Assembly: GCF_020171745.1 (NCBI RefSeq)
Contig: NZ_JAIVAH010000035.1
Span: forward strand, 1-34,504
DNA from: Prescottella equi
Lineage (GTDB): Bacteria > Actinomycetota > Actinomycetes > Mycobacteriales > Mycobacteriaceae
Direction of reading: 5' to 3'
DNA length: 34,504 nt
Shown: piece after piece, positions 20,684 through 29,981 of the stretch
How positions within the stretch are numbered: position 1 is the stretch's first letter
How the letters are laid out: each line of letters opens with the position of its first letter
The notes under the pieces: model-generated
The model's database searches: none
What the model saw: only the letters and a program-made list of their open reading frames with translations
Told to the model about the DNA's origin: nothing
Position numbers and translations under genes: made by a program

Positions 20684-23600
20684 GTGTCCCTGAATGTCGG
20701 CACCCTGAAGGCCGTCCTCACCCTCGACGACAGTGAGTTCAACACCCGGATTCAGCGGGCTCCGCAGGCGTTGACGAGCCTGGATCAGGCCGTCTCGCAG
20801 ACCGGCGCCCGCATGTCCGGGAAGCTCGGTCAGGCGGGCGAGCAGGGCGGCCGCCAGTTCGGATCGAAGCTGTCCTCGGCGGCGACCGCATCGGCGTCGG
20901 CCGCGGGCGATAAGGCGGGCCAGGGGTTCGGGCAGCGGTTCTCGTCATCGCTGTCGTCGGCGGTGTCGAACGCGTCGCAGGAACTGCAGTCGAAGCTCGG
21001 AGTGTCCCTGCCGACGTCGGCGGCCGCAATCGGCGTCACTGCGGGCGCGGCGCTCGGCGCTGCGATGTTCAAGGGCTGGAACCGCCTCACCTCGATCGAA
21101 AACGCTCAAGCGAAGCTGTCCGGTCTCGGCAACTCCGCCCAGGATGTCGCCGCGATCATGCAGAACGCGATGGCCGCCGTGAAGGGCACCGCGTTCGGAA
21201 TGGACGAGGCCGCCTCCACCGCGGCCGGCGCAGTGGCCGCCGGCATCAAGCCGGGCCAGGACCTGCAGAAGACCCTCACCCTGGTCGGGGACTCGGCGAC
21301 CATCGCCGGAATGGGCATGACCGAGATGGGCGCCATTTGGAACAAGGTCGCCGCCTCGAACAAGATCCAGGGCGACGTCATCGCCCAGCTCAACGACGCA
21401 GGCATCCCGATCGTCCAGCTGCTCGGCAAGGAGCTCGGCAAGACCGCCGAGGAGACCCTGAACCTCGCCTCGAAGGGCGAGATCAACTTCGAGACCTTCC
21501 GTGCCGCAATGGAAAAGGGTCTCGGCGGTGCTGCGCAGAAGTCGGGCGAGACGGTCTCGGGCGCGTTCAAGAACATGGGCGCCGCAGTGTCCCGGTTCGG
21601 CGCCCTGCTGGCGCAGCCGGTGTTCGACCGCGCCGGCGGCGTCATGGGTGGCATCACCGAAGGTATCGATGGCGCCGGCAAGGCCGTGAAGGCTGCGCAG
21701 GGCGCGTTCGATTCGATCCCGGCGCCGGTGCAGTCTGCGGTCACCGTGTTCGCCGCCCTGAAGTTGGCGTCGATGGCGCTCGGCACGGAGATGGGTCAGA
21801 AGCTCACCTCCCCGGTGCGGAATGCAGCGTCGGCGATCGCGTCGTCGACCGGCAATCTGACCGGCAATGTCGGCGCGTGGCGCAACCTGTCGGGGGAGCT
21901 GAAGCAGACCGCCCCTGCCTTGAACGCTGTGCAGCGCAACGCGATGGCACTGTCGACGGGCACGGGCGCGATCGGCAAGATGGGCACGGCATTCATGGAT
22001 GCCGCGGCGCAGGCGAAGCGGATGCCGAACGTCATGGGGGCGGCGGCAGCGTCGTGGCAAGGGGCGAAGTCCGCTGCCTCTGGTCTGTCGAACGTTCTCG
22101 GTGGCCCGCTCGGTATCGGCATCATGGCCGCCACCGCACTGTGGGTTAGCCACTCGAATGAGGTTGCGAAGGCGAAGGCGCAGACCGAGCAGATCGGCGC
22201 CGCCGTCTCCGACACCGCCACGGTGCTCTCCTCGACAGGCGGCAAGTACAGCGAGGCGGGCCAGCAGGCCGCCGCCGCTGCACTGGAGACGATCAAGCTT
22301 AAGGACGGCACCACCAGCCTCGGCGAGGCGCTCTCGAAGGCGAATATCCCGCTCGACCAGGCCGCAAAAGGCCTCGCCGGGATGGGCGATGCGGCCGAGA
22401 AGACACGTGAGCAGCTCAAGGATGCTCACGAGCAAGCCGCTGACCAGATGGGTCTTTGGGATCGAATCAAGCAGGACTTCTTCGACCTCGACATCCGCAC
22501 ACCCTTCTCGGGCCCGAAGCGCAACGACGAGTACGACACCGAGTACAGCGACGCTCTCGCCGCCTACGACAAGGCGCGGGAGTCGATCAAGAAGAAGCAA
22601 GACGCGATCAAGCGTGAAGCGGAAGCGGGCGGCTACAAGCTAGAGGTCGCCGTCGATGGCACTGTCGCCCTCGACGGGATGGTGGAGTCGCTCAAGGAGT
22701 TCGAGTCGAACGCCAAGGGTGCGGCCGCCGGCGTGGACATCCTCACGGGCGCGCTGAACAAGCTGTCGGACGACCAGTTCACCGTCCACGACGCGCAGGC
22801 GAGGCTCAACGAGTCGTTCCGTGAACTCAAGGAGTTGGCCGGCACGCTCGGCAATGTCGGCCTCGATGGCTCCGGACTGATCGACACGAAAACCAAGGAG
22901 GGTGCTACCGCCGATAAGGCGGCACGGCAGGCGGCGGAGGGCTACAAGGAACTCGCCGCATCACTCTATGAGTCAGGGCTCCGCGGCCAGGGCCTCACGG
23001 ATGCGTTGCGTCCGCAGTACGACCAGTTCCTCAATCTAGCTACTGCGATGCTGGGATCCCGCGAGCAGGCAGAGACGCTCGCGAAGTCCCTCGGGCTGAT
23101 CCCAACGGACGTTCAAGTCAACCTTGACATCAAGAACGCCGCGAACACCAAGACGGTGCTGGATTCGATCGGCGACCAGTTCAAATCGTTCGACGGCACA
23201 ACCTCGACGATCACCGTGACATCGTTGTCCGACCAGGCGAAGACTGACCTCGAAGGCATCGGGTTTACTGTCGAGCAGATTCCTGGGACGAAAGAGTTCA
23301 CGATCGTCCCGAACACCAAGGCGGCGTTCGACGCCCTAGATGGGCTGCGCGGCAAGTACGACGGCATCCCTGCCGTCAAGCCAATCACCATTGAGACGCC
23401 GGGCTACGAGGGTGTCATGGCCGGGCTCGAGCAGCTCGGCATCAAGGTCCACTCGGACAATGAGAAGCATATCGTCATCGCGGACAACAGCCCCGAGACG
23501 ATTGCGCGCCTCTCCGAATTGGGCATCAAGACGACGACCCTCCCGAACGGCAAGGTCGTCATCACCGACAACAGCGTGGACATCGCTGGAAACATCGACC

Positions 23601-25441
23601 GCAACCTCAGCGGAAAGCAGACCACTGGATCGCACACGATCTACGTCAACGAGGTCATGTCCGGCACCGGGACAACCGGCACCCCGAGGGCCGCCGTCGG
23701 CCAGCACTACGGTGCCGACGGCGGACTGCGCGGTATCGGCGCCGGCGCATGGATGCTGCCCTTCAGGAAGCGCGCCAGCGGGATGCTTGACACCGCGCAC
23801 ATCGTCCAGGGGCAAGGGCAAGGCATCTTCGCCCAAACCCCACTAGGCAACGTCCAGTACGGCGAAGGTGAAACCGTCTGGGAGGCATACATCCCCGGCG
23901 CGCAGTCGAAGCGCACGCGGTCTCTGGCGATCCTCAAGGAGACCGCACGCCGCTTCGGCTACGGCCTCGTCAACAAGCGAGACGTCATGGCCGACGGCGG
24001 AATGCGCGTCGACCGATCGGCAGCCGAGGCATACGCCAAAGCCCACAACGGCGAAGGCTACGTCTACGGCGCGCTCGACTGCTCCGGCTACCTGTCGGGC
24101 ATCTACAGCAAGCTGACCGGCAAGAACGTCCGCTTCACCACCGCATCGGACTTCGCAGCGTTGGGATTCGTCCCCGGCTACGACCCGAACGGCTTCTCCG
24201 TCGGCACCAACGGCGGCGTCGGAGAGAACGGCCACATGGCCGGCACCCTCTACGGCACCAACGTCGAATCAGCCAGCGGCGCCGGGATCCGGTACGGCAG
24301 CGGCGCTCAGGGCGCAACCGACTTCCCTGAGGTGTGGCATCTCCCGGAAGCGAGTACCGGCGGGGACAATCCCGCCACCGCATCGGGTGGTGGGCAGCAG
24401 GCCGATGGCCAGCGGGTGTTCGTCACCAACTGGCCCAGTGGCGCCGGATATGGCGGCGGATCCGGATCGTCGGGCGGTTCAGCACCTTCGGGTGCGGGAG
24501 CCGCACCGGCGCCGACCTCCTCGCCGGCGTCGAACCCGATCGCCGATGCTATCGACGGCGTCCGGGCACTGCTCGAGCGCGGCGACTACACGTCCAGCCT
24601 CAGCCGGGTGGGCGTCGAAGAGGATGATCCTCGCGTCATCGCCGCTCTCGGGCTGCGGTCCCTGCTCGCCAATGGAGAGTTCACCCAGAACCTCCGTGAG
24701 GCGTTCGGGGTGGAGGAGGACGACCCGCGCATCGTGCGATGGCTCGGCCTCCGCGCCGCGGCCAACGGCCAGTTCGACCAGAACGTCCGGGAGACCTTCG
24801 GTGTCGAGGAAGATGACCCGAGAGTCGCTGCAGCATTCGGCGTTCGATCGCTCCTGGCCGACGGGCAGTTCACCGGCAACCTCCGCGACGCTTTCGGTGT
24901 CGAAGAGGACGACCTGCGGGTGGCCGCAACCCTGGGCGTGCGATCACTGCTCAAGGACGGCGACTTCACCGCCAACCTCCGGGACGCATTCCAGGTCGAG
25001 GAAGACGATCCCCGGGTCGTCGGACTGCTGGATCTCCGCAAGGCGATCGTCGACCGGTTCCCACACCTGCAGCCGATGGCGATCGAGCCCGCGGCTCCGG
25101 ATGCTCCGGCGCCGACCGATCAGGTGGCCCGCGAGAACCCGCCTGAGGTGAAGTCCTACGAGGTGAAGACCCCGCAGGAACGAATGGCGGAGTGGACGGA
25201 GCAGGCCGGCCAGGAGTGGCTCGACTCGTTCGGGCTCAAGCCTGGCGGCGCGATCGGCGCCCTCATCGACGCCGGCAAGGAGCCGGAGAACGTGCGGGCG
25301 CTCGAGCAGATGGTCGAAGTTCTTCGTGTCATCGCCGAGGACCCGCCCGTGCAGGTCGTCATCAACGCCAAGGACGGAGACGACGCCGTCCGGAAGTGGC
25401 AGGAGTACATCGGCGGCAAGAGCCTGTCCTGGATCAAGTAG
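20684..25441 (+). CDS. Tape measure protein with NlpC-like domain and C-terminal repeats
   Basis: A 1585-residue protein, the largest in the window, starting at GTG 20684 behind AGGAGG. It has long helical and coiled segments, an Ala/Gly-rich hydrophobic stretch near 110-130, and a central series of alpha/beta units (~870-990; GIKVHSDNEKHIVIADN, GIKTTTLPNGKVVITDN). Residues ~1105-1220 resemble an NlpC/P60-type cell-wall hydrolase, with Cys1133 in YVYGALDCSGYLSG and His1184 in GENGHMAG. After a Gly/Ser-rich linker come five ~32-residue repeats (1293-1450) and a final helical part. It sets tail length and helps DNA cross the cell envelope. Confidence 0.93.
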   Translation: MSLNVGTLKAVLTLDDSEFNTRIQRAPQALTSLDQAVSQTGARMSGKLGQAGEQGGRQFGSKLSSAATASASAAGDKAGQGFGQRFSSSLSSAVSNASQELQSKLGVSLPTSAAAIGVTAGAALGAAMFKGWNRLTSIENAQAKLSGLGNSAQDVAAIMQNAMAAVKGTAFGMDEAASTAAGAVAAGIKPGQDLQKTLTLVGDSATIAGMGMTEMGAIWNKVAASNKIQGDVIAQLNDAGIPIVQLLGKELGKTAEETLNLASKGEINFETFRAAMEKGLGGAAQKSGETVSGAFKNMGAAVSRFGALLAQPVFDRAGGVMGGITEGIDGAGKAVKAAQGAFDSIPAPVQSAVTVFAALKLASMALGTEMGQKLTSPVRNAASAIASSTGNLTGNVGAWRNLSGELKQTAPALNAVQRNAMALSTGTGAIGKMGTAFMDAAAQAKRMPNVMGAAAASWQGAKSAASGLSNVLGGPLGIGIMAATALWVSHSNEVAKAKAQTEQIGAAVSDTATVLSSTGGKYSEAGQQAAAAALETIKLKDGTTSLGEALSKANIPLDQAAKGLAGMGDAAEKTREQLKDAHEQAADQMGLWDRIKQDFFDLDIRTPFSGPKRNDEYDTEYSDALAAYDKARESIKKKQDAIKREAEAGGYKLEVAVDGTVALDGMVESLKEFESNAKGAAAGVDILTGALNKLSDDQFTVHDAQARLNESFRELKELAGTLGNVGLDGSGLIDTKTKEGATADKAARQAAEGYKELAASLYESGLRGQGLTDALRPQYDQFLNLATAMLGSREQAETLAKSLGLIPTDVQVNLDIKNAANTKTVLDSIGDQFKSFDGTTSTITVTSLSDQAKTDLEGIGFTVEQIPGTKEFTIVPNTKAAFDALDGLRGKYDGIPAVKPITIETPGYEGVMAGLEQLGIKVHSDNEKHIVIADNSPETIARLSELGIKTTTLPNGKVVITDNSVDIAGNIDRNLSGKQTTGSHTIYVNEVMSGTGTTGTPRAAVGQHYGADGGLRGIGAGAWMLPFRKRASGMLDTAHIVQGQGQGIFAQTPLGNVQYGEGETVWEAYIPGAQSKRTRSLAILKETARRFGYGLVNKRDVMADGGMRVDRSAAEAYAKAHNGEGYVYGALDCSGYLSGIYSKLTGKNVRFTTASDFAALGFVPGYDPNGFSVGTNGGVGENGHMAGTLYGTNVESASGAGIRYGSGAQGATDFPEVWHLPEASTGGDNPATASGGGQQADGQRVFVTNWPSGAGYGGGSGSSGGSAPSGAGAAPAPTSSPASNPIADAIDGVRALLERGDYTSSLSRVGVEEDDPRVIAALGLRSLLANGEFTQNLREAFGVEEDDPRIVRWLGLRAAANGQFDQNVRETFGVEEDDPRVAAAFGVRSLLADGQFTGNLRDAFGVEEDDLRVAATLGVRSLLKDGDFTANLRDAFQVEEDDPRVVGLLDLRKAIVDRFPHLQPMAIEPAAPDAPAPTDQVARENPPEVKSYEVKTPQERMAEWTEQAGQEWLDSFGLKPGGAIGALIDAGKEPENVRALEQMVEVLRVIAEDPPVQVVINAKDGDDAVRKWQEYIGGKSLSWIK
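24560..25033 (+). repeat. Five tandem ~32-residue repeats in the tape measure C-terminus
   Basis: Each unit follows the pattern xRSLLxxGxFTxNLRxAF then GVEEDDPRVxAxLG. The units differ in DNA and protein (unit 1 and unit 3 lack one residue each), so the duplication is old. The GVEEDDPRV core is the best-kept part. Confidence 0.85.
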
Positions 25442-25450
25442 GAGGCACAC

Positions 25451-26362
25451 GTGGGCGCAGCCCCCACCGTCGAGCTGGAGGGCGTGAACGGTCAGATGTT
25501 CACGCTCTCCGGCCCTGGCGCCGGCGCAGAAGGCGTCACTCTCAAGACCGATATCCAAGGGCTTTACGACTCGCCCGTGAAGCCGATCTACAACTCGCAC
25601 GCCTTCGAGAAGGGATCCACCTACGGCGGCAAGCGAGACCTTCAGCGCGACATCCAGTTCGGCGTCGGCGTGCTTGGCGCGGCCGGGTCCTGGGAGGAAT
25701 TGGACTCGGCGTGGCGGTTGGCGTTCGACTATGGCCGCACCGCCCGCTTGTGGGTGGAGACGGAGAGCTCGCGTCGCTACATCGACATCGCGCTCGCACG
25801 CGAGCCGGAGGTGAAGGACCCGTTCAAGGGGCACGCCCTCGGCTATACGCGGATCGTCATGCACTGCGTCGCCGCGGACCCGTACTGGTACGACAAGGTC
25901 GACACCTTCCCCTGGGCGTCCACCGTCGACACCATGGGCGGGTCGACAGCGAACGGCACCATCGTCGTCCCGTTCGCGAATCCGACGCCGGATCCGATCT
26001 GGGCGCAGTGGGTGGTGCAGGCGGCCACGGACGCCCGTTGGACGATCCCCGATTACAGCTTCGGTGACGACCGCTACCGGCGGGCCACGGCGGACGCGAA
26101 TCGGCGCATCGTCGTGCCGAAGCTACTCGCCGCCGAGCACCTCTACATCAACACCGACGAGGCCGCGAAGCACGAGCAGGTCCGCTCGAACATCGACACC
26201 CAGATCTACCTGCGCATGAACGGAACCCAGTTCCTCTACCCGATCAAGTCAGGGCAGAAGCGCACCGAGTTCAACGTCTCCGTCACCGGCGCGCCCGCGG
26301 GTGTCGGCATCCAGTTGCGGCTCATCCGCCCGTACTCACGACCATGGGGGTTGCGCCTGTGA
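25451..26362 (+). CDS. Distal tail protein
   Basis: A 303-residue protein right after the tape measure, from GTG 25451 behind AGGAGG. It fits the distal tail (Dit) role: an N-terminal beta domain (VELEGVNGQMFTLSG, VKPIYNSHAFEKGSTYGG), DPYWYDKVDTFPW in the middle, and a C-terminal strand-rich part (QIYLRMNGTQFLYPI). Dit forms the hub where the tube meets the baseplate. It ends in a GTGA overlap with the Gp37-like gene. Confidence 0.82.
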   Translation: MGAAPTVELEGVNGQMFTLSGPGAGAEGVTLKTDIQGLYDSPVKPIYNSHAFEKGSTYGGKRDLQRDIQFGVGVLGAAGSWEELDSAWRLAFDYGRTARLWVETESSRRYIDIALAREPEVKDPFKGHALGYTRIVMHCVAADPYWYDKVDTFPWASTVDTMGGSTANGTIVVPFANPTPDPIWAQWVVQAATDARWTIPDYSFGDDRYRRATADANRRIVVPKLLAAEHLYINTDEAAKHEQVRSNIDTQIYLRMNGTQFLYPIKSGQKRTEFNVSVTGAPAGVGIQLRLIRPYSRPWGLRL

Positions 26363-28002
26363 CCACTGTGCAGACCATCGACTTCGACGCCGTCTTCGAC
26401 GAGATCACCTCGAAGATCAAGGCCGAGGCTGAGGAACGCCTCATCCCGCCGCTGATCCGCATCTGGGACGGCGACTGGAACCTCCGCGGTATCTGCAAGC
26501 GGGAGATCAGCGCCGAGTTCTCGTTCATCGACAATGAGACCGGCGTCGGAATGTTGGAGATGCCCGCCGACTACTTCCTCTCGGAGTGGCTGGCGGCCGC
26601 CGACGAGCGTCCCACCTCAAATGTGCACGTCACGATGGACAAGGACGGCGCCCGTTGGGGTGGCCGCATGTCCGAGCTGCAGGTCATCAACGACGAGCGC
26701 GGCCGGCGCGTGCGCGTGTTGTTCGAGCACGACTACGAGGAACTCAAGCACATTCTCGCGTGGCCGAACCCGTTCATGCCGATCGGGTTTCAGTTCCCGA
26801 AGGTGTGGATGCACTTCGGGCGGTCGCGCACTGGGCTCAAGACCACCTTGCATGTGAACCTGCGTCGGCTCGAGAAGTCTCCCTGGCCGGTGGCCGGCAA
26901 CCCGCTGACCGTCTCGGCGATGAACGCGGTCGGCGACCTCAACAAGTGGTCGCAGGTCGTCAAGCCTGACCTGACGCCGGACAACTCTGTCGGCGCGATC
27001 GTCAGATCCCGCATGAAGAACATGCACGAGGTGTCCCGGAAGCAGGTCGCCGACGGCCAGTTGACGTGGGAGCCGCGCCGGTACCTGCAGGGCGATCCGC
27101 CTCCGTGGCCCGGCGCGAACCTCCGGCACGGCGCCCTCGTCTGGGACCTGATCGACAAGTCCGGCTGGAACACTGGAACCTCGTTCGGTGGCAGCATCTT
27201 CTCCGGCCTGATCCGGCAGTTCACCAGCATCGGCGCCGACGGCCTTGAGGAGTCCCTCGAAACCGTCGCCGACCCGAACATCCCGGCCAACTACGCGCAG
27301 CCGGGCGTGAAGGGCTCCGATCCGTCGATGCCCGCGGTGGTCTACCGCGAGTCCGAGCACACCGGCATCCAGTCGTCGATGTACTCACTCAAGCCCGCAC
27401 GGGACCGCCAGATCGTCGCGGGTGGGCACTCGATGCCGATGGTCAACGAGACCATTGGTGCGGCAATCCAGATGGCCGGCGACCTGACCGCGATGATCCC
27501 TGGCGTCCCACCGCTCGGTGGTGTCGCCGATGCGATCCTCAAGCCGCTCTACACGGACGTCGTCCTCGCGTTCGGCAAGTGGGAGAACATCACCCGCGCC
27601 CAACGTATGGGCTGGTCTCACTACCACGAGCGGTTCCAGGAGGGCGCCGACCGGGCGTACACCATCGCCTGGCTGCTGGCGATGCGCACGGGGCGTTGGG
27701 AGACCCGCGAGCAGCACTCGGTCACCCTCGAAGTCGCCGACGGTGCACCGTGGAAGATTGGCCAGAACGGATTCGGCCACTACTTCCTCGGCGACCGCAT
27801 CGGCTTCTCCCTGCAGGCCCCGCTCGCCCCGGGCCGCATCATCGTCGAACGCGTCTCCGAACTCGCCATCTCATGGGATCGGGACTCAACCCCGACGTGG
27901 CGGATTCAGGTCGGGCAGCGCAAGCACGAAGACCCAGTGCTCAAGGCCTTCGAGCAGATGCAGGAATTCATCGGCCTCATCCAGGAACTAGGAGTGATCT
28001 AG
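26359..28002 (+). CDS. ReqiPepy6 Gp37-like minor tail protein
   Basis: A 547-residue protein. GTG 26359 is chosen for its GTGA overlap; ATG 26344 is possible. The sequence follows the siphovirus ReqiPepy6 Gp37-like family: RIWDGDWNLRGICKREISAE, FIDNETGVGMLEMPADYFLSE split by loops, GGRMSELQVINDERGRRV, and AQRMGWSHYHERFQEGADRA followed by LEVADGAPWKIGQNG. This family stands in for the tail-associated hub/lysin position in many rhodococcal, gordonial and mycobacterial phages. It is the best single clue to host group. Confidence 0.85.
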   Translation: MTTVQTIDFDAVFDEITSKIKAEAEERLIPPLIRIWDGDWNLRGICKREISAEFSFIDNETGVGMLEMPADYFLSEWLAAADERPTSNVHVTMDKDGARWGGRMSELQVINDERGRRVRVLFEHDYEELKHILAWPNPFMPIGFQFPKVWMHFGRSRTGLKTTLHVNLRRLEKSPWPVAGNPLTVSAMNAVGDLNKWSQVVKPDLTPDNSVGAIVRSRMKNMHEVSRKQVADGQLTWEPRRYLQGDPPPWPGANLRHGALVWDLIDKSGWNTGTSFGGSIFSGLIRQFTSIGADGLEESLETVADPNIPANYAQPGVKGSDPSMPAVVYRESEHTGIQSSMYSLKPARDRQIVAGGHSMPMVNETIGAAIQMAGDLTAMIPGVPPLGGVADAILKPLYTDVVLAFGKWENITRAQRMGWSHYHERFQEGADRAYTIAWLLAMRTGRWETREQHSVTLEVADGAPWKIGQNGFGHYFLGDRIGFSLQAPLAPGRIIVERVSELAISWDRDSTPTWRIQVGQRKHEDPVLKAFEQMQEFIGLIQELGVI

Positions 28003-28607
28003 TGGAATCGCGCATCCCGACATGGGACAACTGCGACCGGACCGATCCGAAGCTGGCCCTCAAGCCTGCCTGCGTGGGCCTGCCATGGGCGGGCCCGCAA
28101 AAGTTCACCCCACCATCGGATCTCGCCGAAGACTGGTCGGAGCACTGGACCAGGATCGGCGTCTGCTACGTCGGCCACATTGCAGCGTTGGCGGACGAGA
28201 ACGGCATGATCCATGTCGACCAGCTCCCGACGCCTGCCTTGAAGCTGATCCCGCCACCGCGGGGGCAGCAGCATCCACAGAACGCGACGATGCAGTGGGT
28301 GGGGATCGACGAGCCCGAGCCACCGCCCATGGTGATCCCGGACGTGTCCAGCGAGCAGTACACCCGCAACGAGCAGGCGGCCATCGCTGAGCAGCTCTAC
28401 CGCGACGGCGTCATCCCGTCGCCCGAGCCTGCGCGGGATGTGGCATCGGTGGAGCGCACGTTCGATCCTCGCGACTACACACCCTCCGAGGTCCGTGGCT
28501 ACCTCATCGGCCAAGACGACCGTGAACGCTCCCGGGTCCTCGCGCTCGAGATGACCGGCAAGTGCCGAGAACAGATCCTCAACGACCCCCGATGGAAGGG
28601 GATGTGA
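28002..28607 (+). CDS. Phage gene 29 family protein (DUF2744)
   Basis: A 201-residue protein from GTG 28002 behind GGAG. The family pattern is clear: PTWDNCDRTDPKLA, then DWSEHWTRIGVCYVGHIAALADENGMIHVDQLP, then PPPRGQQHPQNATMQWVG. This family lies beside tail genes in actinophages and is of unknown function. The C-terminal third is charged and helical. It is followed one base later by the endolysin start. Confidence 0.8.
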   Translation: MESRIPTWDNCDRTDPKLALKPACVGLPWAGPQKFTPPSDLAEDWSEHWTRIGVCYVGHIAALADENGMIHVDQLPTPALKLIPPPRGQQHPQNATMQWVGIDEPEPPPMVIPDVSSEQYTRNEQAAIAEQLYRDGVIPSPEPARDVASVERTFDPRDYTPSEVRGYLIGQDDRERSRVLALEMTGKCREQILNDPRWKGM

Positions 28608-28608
28608 C

Positions 28609-29340
28609 ATGGCTCAGTACAAGGCTGACGTCGACATCTACACCAGCAACGACAGCGGACCCCGCAACACCGGCTCCCTCGCGTGGATCATCTTCCACAC
28701 CACCGAGAATAGCGGGAACACGACCGCGCAGGACGTGGCCCGGTACCAGCAGAACCCCAGCGCCGGCGGCTCGTACAACGTGCTCGTCGACAAGTTCGGC
28801 ACCTCAGTCCGTTCGAATGACGACAACTACATCCCCTGGGCCGCGGGCTCTGTCCAGGCCAACGGCCGCGGGCTGCACATCTCCGTCGTCGGCCAGGCTT
28901 CGACCTCCCGTGAGGTTTGGTTGCGCGACTACGACAAGGCGCTGCGCAAGGCAGGCGAGGTCGTCGCGAAGTGGTCGAAGGACTACGGCATCCCACTCGC
29001 ACGCCTGAACGCAACACAGCTCAAGGCGGGCTCGAAGGGCATTGCCGGGCACAACGAATGCTCGCAGGCATTCGGCGGCTCTGACCACTGGGACCCCGGT
29101 ACGGGCTTCCCCTATGACTTCGTCATCAACTACGCCCGCGGCGGCGCCACAACCCCACCACCCGCAGGAGGCGGTATGAACCTCGAGCAGAACATCAATG
29201 CGCAACTGACCGGCTCGACCGAGGTCGGCAAGTACCCAGGCTGGGCGCAGCTCGGCAACCGGACGGTCGTCGACGCGCTGGCAGCGATCGGCGCCGCACT
29301 GAAGATCCCCGGCTTCAAGGACCCGAAGGCAGGTCAGTGA
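28609..29340 (+). CDS. Endolysin, N-acetylmuramoyl-L-alanine amidase
   Basis: A 243-residue lysis enzyme with an Amidase_2 domain (~residues 1-178). Zinc ligands are His30 in WIIFHTTEN and, most likely, His148 in IAGHNECS or His160 in GSDHWDPG; GLHISVVG (88-95) is the usual central strand. It cuts the bond between muramic acid and the stem peptide. After a Pro/Gly linker (ATTPPPAGGG) the C-terminal ~60 residues probably bind the cell wall. No signal peptide, so it depends on a holin. The holin follows with an overlap. Confidence 0.9.
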   Translation: MAQYKADVDIYTSNDSGPRNTGSLAWIIFHTTENSGNTTAQDVARYQQNPSAGGSYNVLVDKFGTSVRSNDDNYIPWAAGSVQANGRGLHISVVGQASTSREVWLRDYDKALRKAGEVVAKWSKDYGIPLARLNATQLKAGSKGIAGHNECSQAFGGSDHWDPGTGFPYDFVINYARGGATTPPPAGGGMNLEQNINAQLTGSTEVGKYPGWAQLGNRTVVDALAAIGAALKIPGFKDPKAGQ

Positions 29341-29624
29341 TGAACCCGAACCCGATCCTCGATGTGCTGCGCGCCAAGATGGCGGAGCAGCCTCTCGTGA
29401 AGAAGTACGCGAACACCGTCACCACCGCGGTCGGTCTCGTCGTCGCGCTGCTGTGGGCGGTGCTCTCGGCGGGCGTGAACGTCCCCGAGGGTGTCACTTC
29501 CGGCGTCCTGGTGCTGATCTCGCTGCTGACGGTCGTGGGCGTCAAGTTCACTCCGAACGGTGTGACCGACAAGCAGATCGACGAGTTGGAGCAGTACGTC
29601 GGCAGACATCGCGCAGAGGGGTAG
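29340..29624 (+). CDS. Holin
   Basis: A 94-residue protein with two membrane helices (~27-46, TVTTAVGLVVALLWAVLSAG; ~52-69, VTSGVLVLISLLTVVGVK) and short charged ends. This is a class II holin layout, located directly after the endolysin. It opens the membrane to let the amidase out. ATG 29340 overlaps the endolysin stop (TGATG); GTG 29337 would add one residue. Confidence 0.82.
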   Translation: MNPNPILDVLRAKMAEQPLVKKYANTVTTAVGLVVALLWAVLSAGVNVPEGVTSGVLVLISLLTVVGVKFTPNGVTDKQIDELEQYVGRHRAEG

Positions 29625-29627
29625 CGC

Positions 29628-29981
29628 ATGAGCCCTGTGCTCACGATCGTTCTCGCGGTCATCACCGGAGGCGGTTTCACGGCGGCAGTCAATGCTGTCG
29701 TGGGCCGCCGCCGGTCGAAGGCGGAGGCGGGGAAGATCGATGCCGACGCCGCGAAGATCATCGCCGAGGCGGCGGCCGCGCTCGTGACCCCCATGTCCAC
29801 GCGGATGGGCTCGCTCGAGCAGCGCGTCGAGGTACTTGAGGCGGAGAACGCGCACAAGACAACGCTTCTCGATTCGGCGATCCGGTTCATCCGCGACTTG
29901 CTCGATTGGATCGGGCACCGGGTGCCCGGTGAGGCGCCGCCCGACATTCCTGCAGACCTGCGTGCGGAGGTGGAGCGATGA
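29628..29981 (+). CDS. Second lysis-cassette membrane protein
   Basis: A 117-residue protein with one N-terminal membrane helix (~3-26, PVLTIVLAVITGGGFTAAVN) and a long coiled-coil (SKAEAGKIDADAAKIIAEA; SLEQRVEVLEAENA). Proteins of this form next to holins are taken as second holin-like or holin-regulating factors in actinophages. ATG 29628 follows GAGGGG. ATGA overlap with the following tail gene. Confidence 0.7.
   Translation: MSPVLTIVLAVITGGGFTAAVNAVVGRRRSKAEAGKIDADAAKIIAEAAAALVTPMSTRMGSLEQRVEVLEAENAHKTTLLDSAIRFIRDLLDWIGHRVPGEAPPDIPADLRAEVER

Noticed and set aside
20945-22600. Leftward open frame of 551 codons over the tape measure
   Set aside because: Shadow of the tape-measure gene; composition is Arg/Leu/Gly-rich as expected for antisense of GC-rich code.
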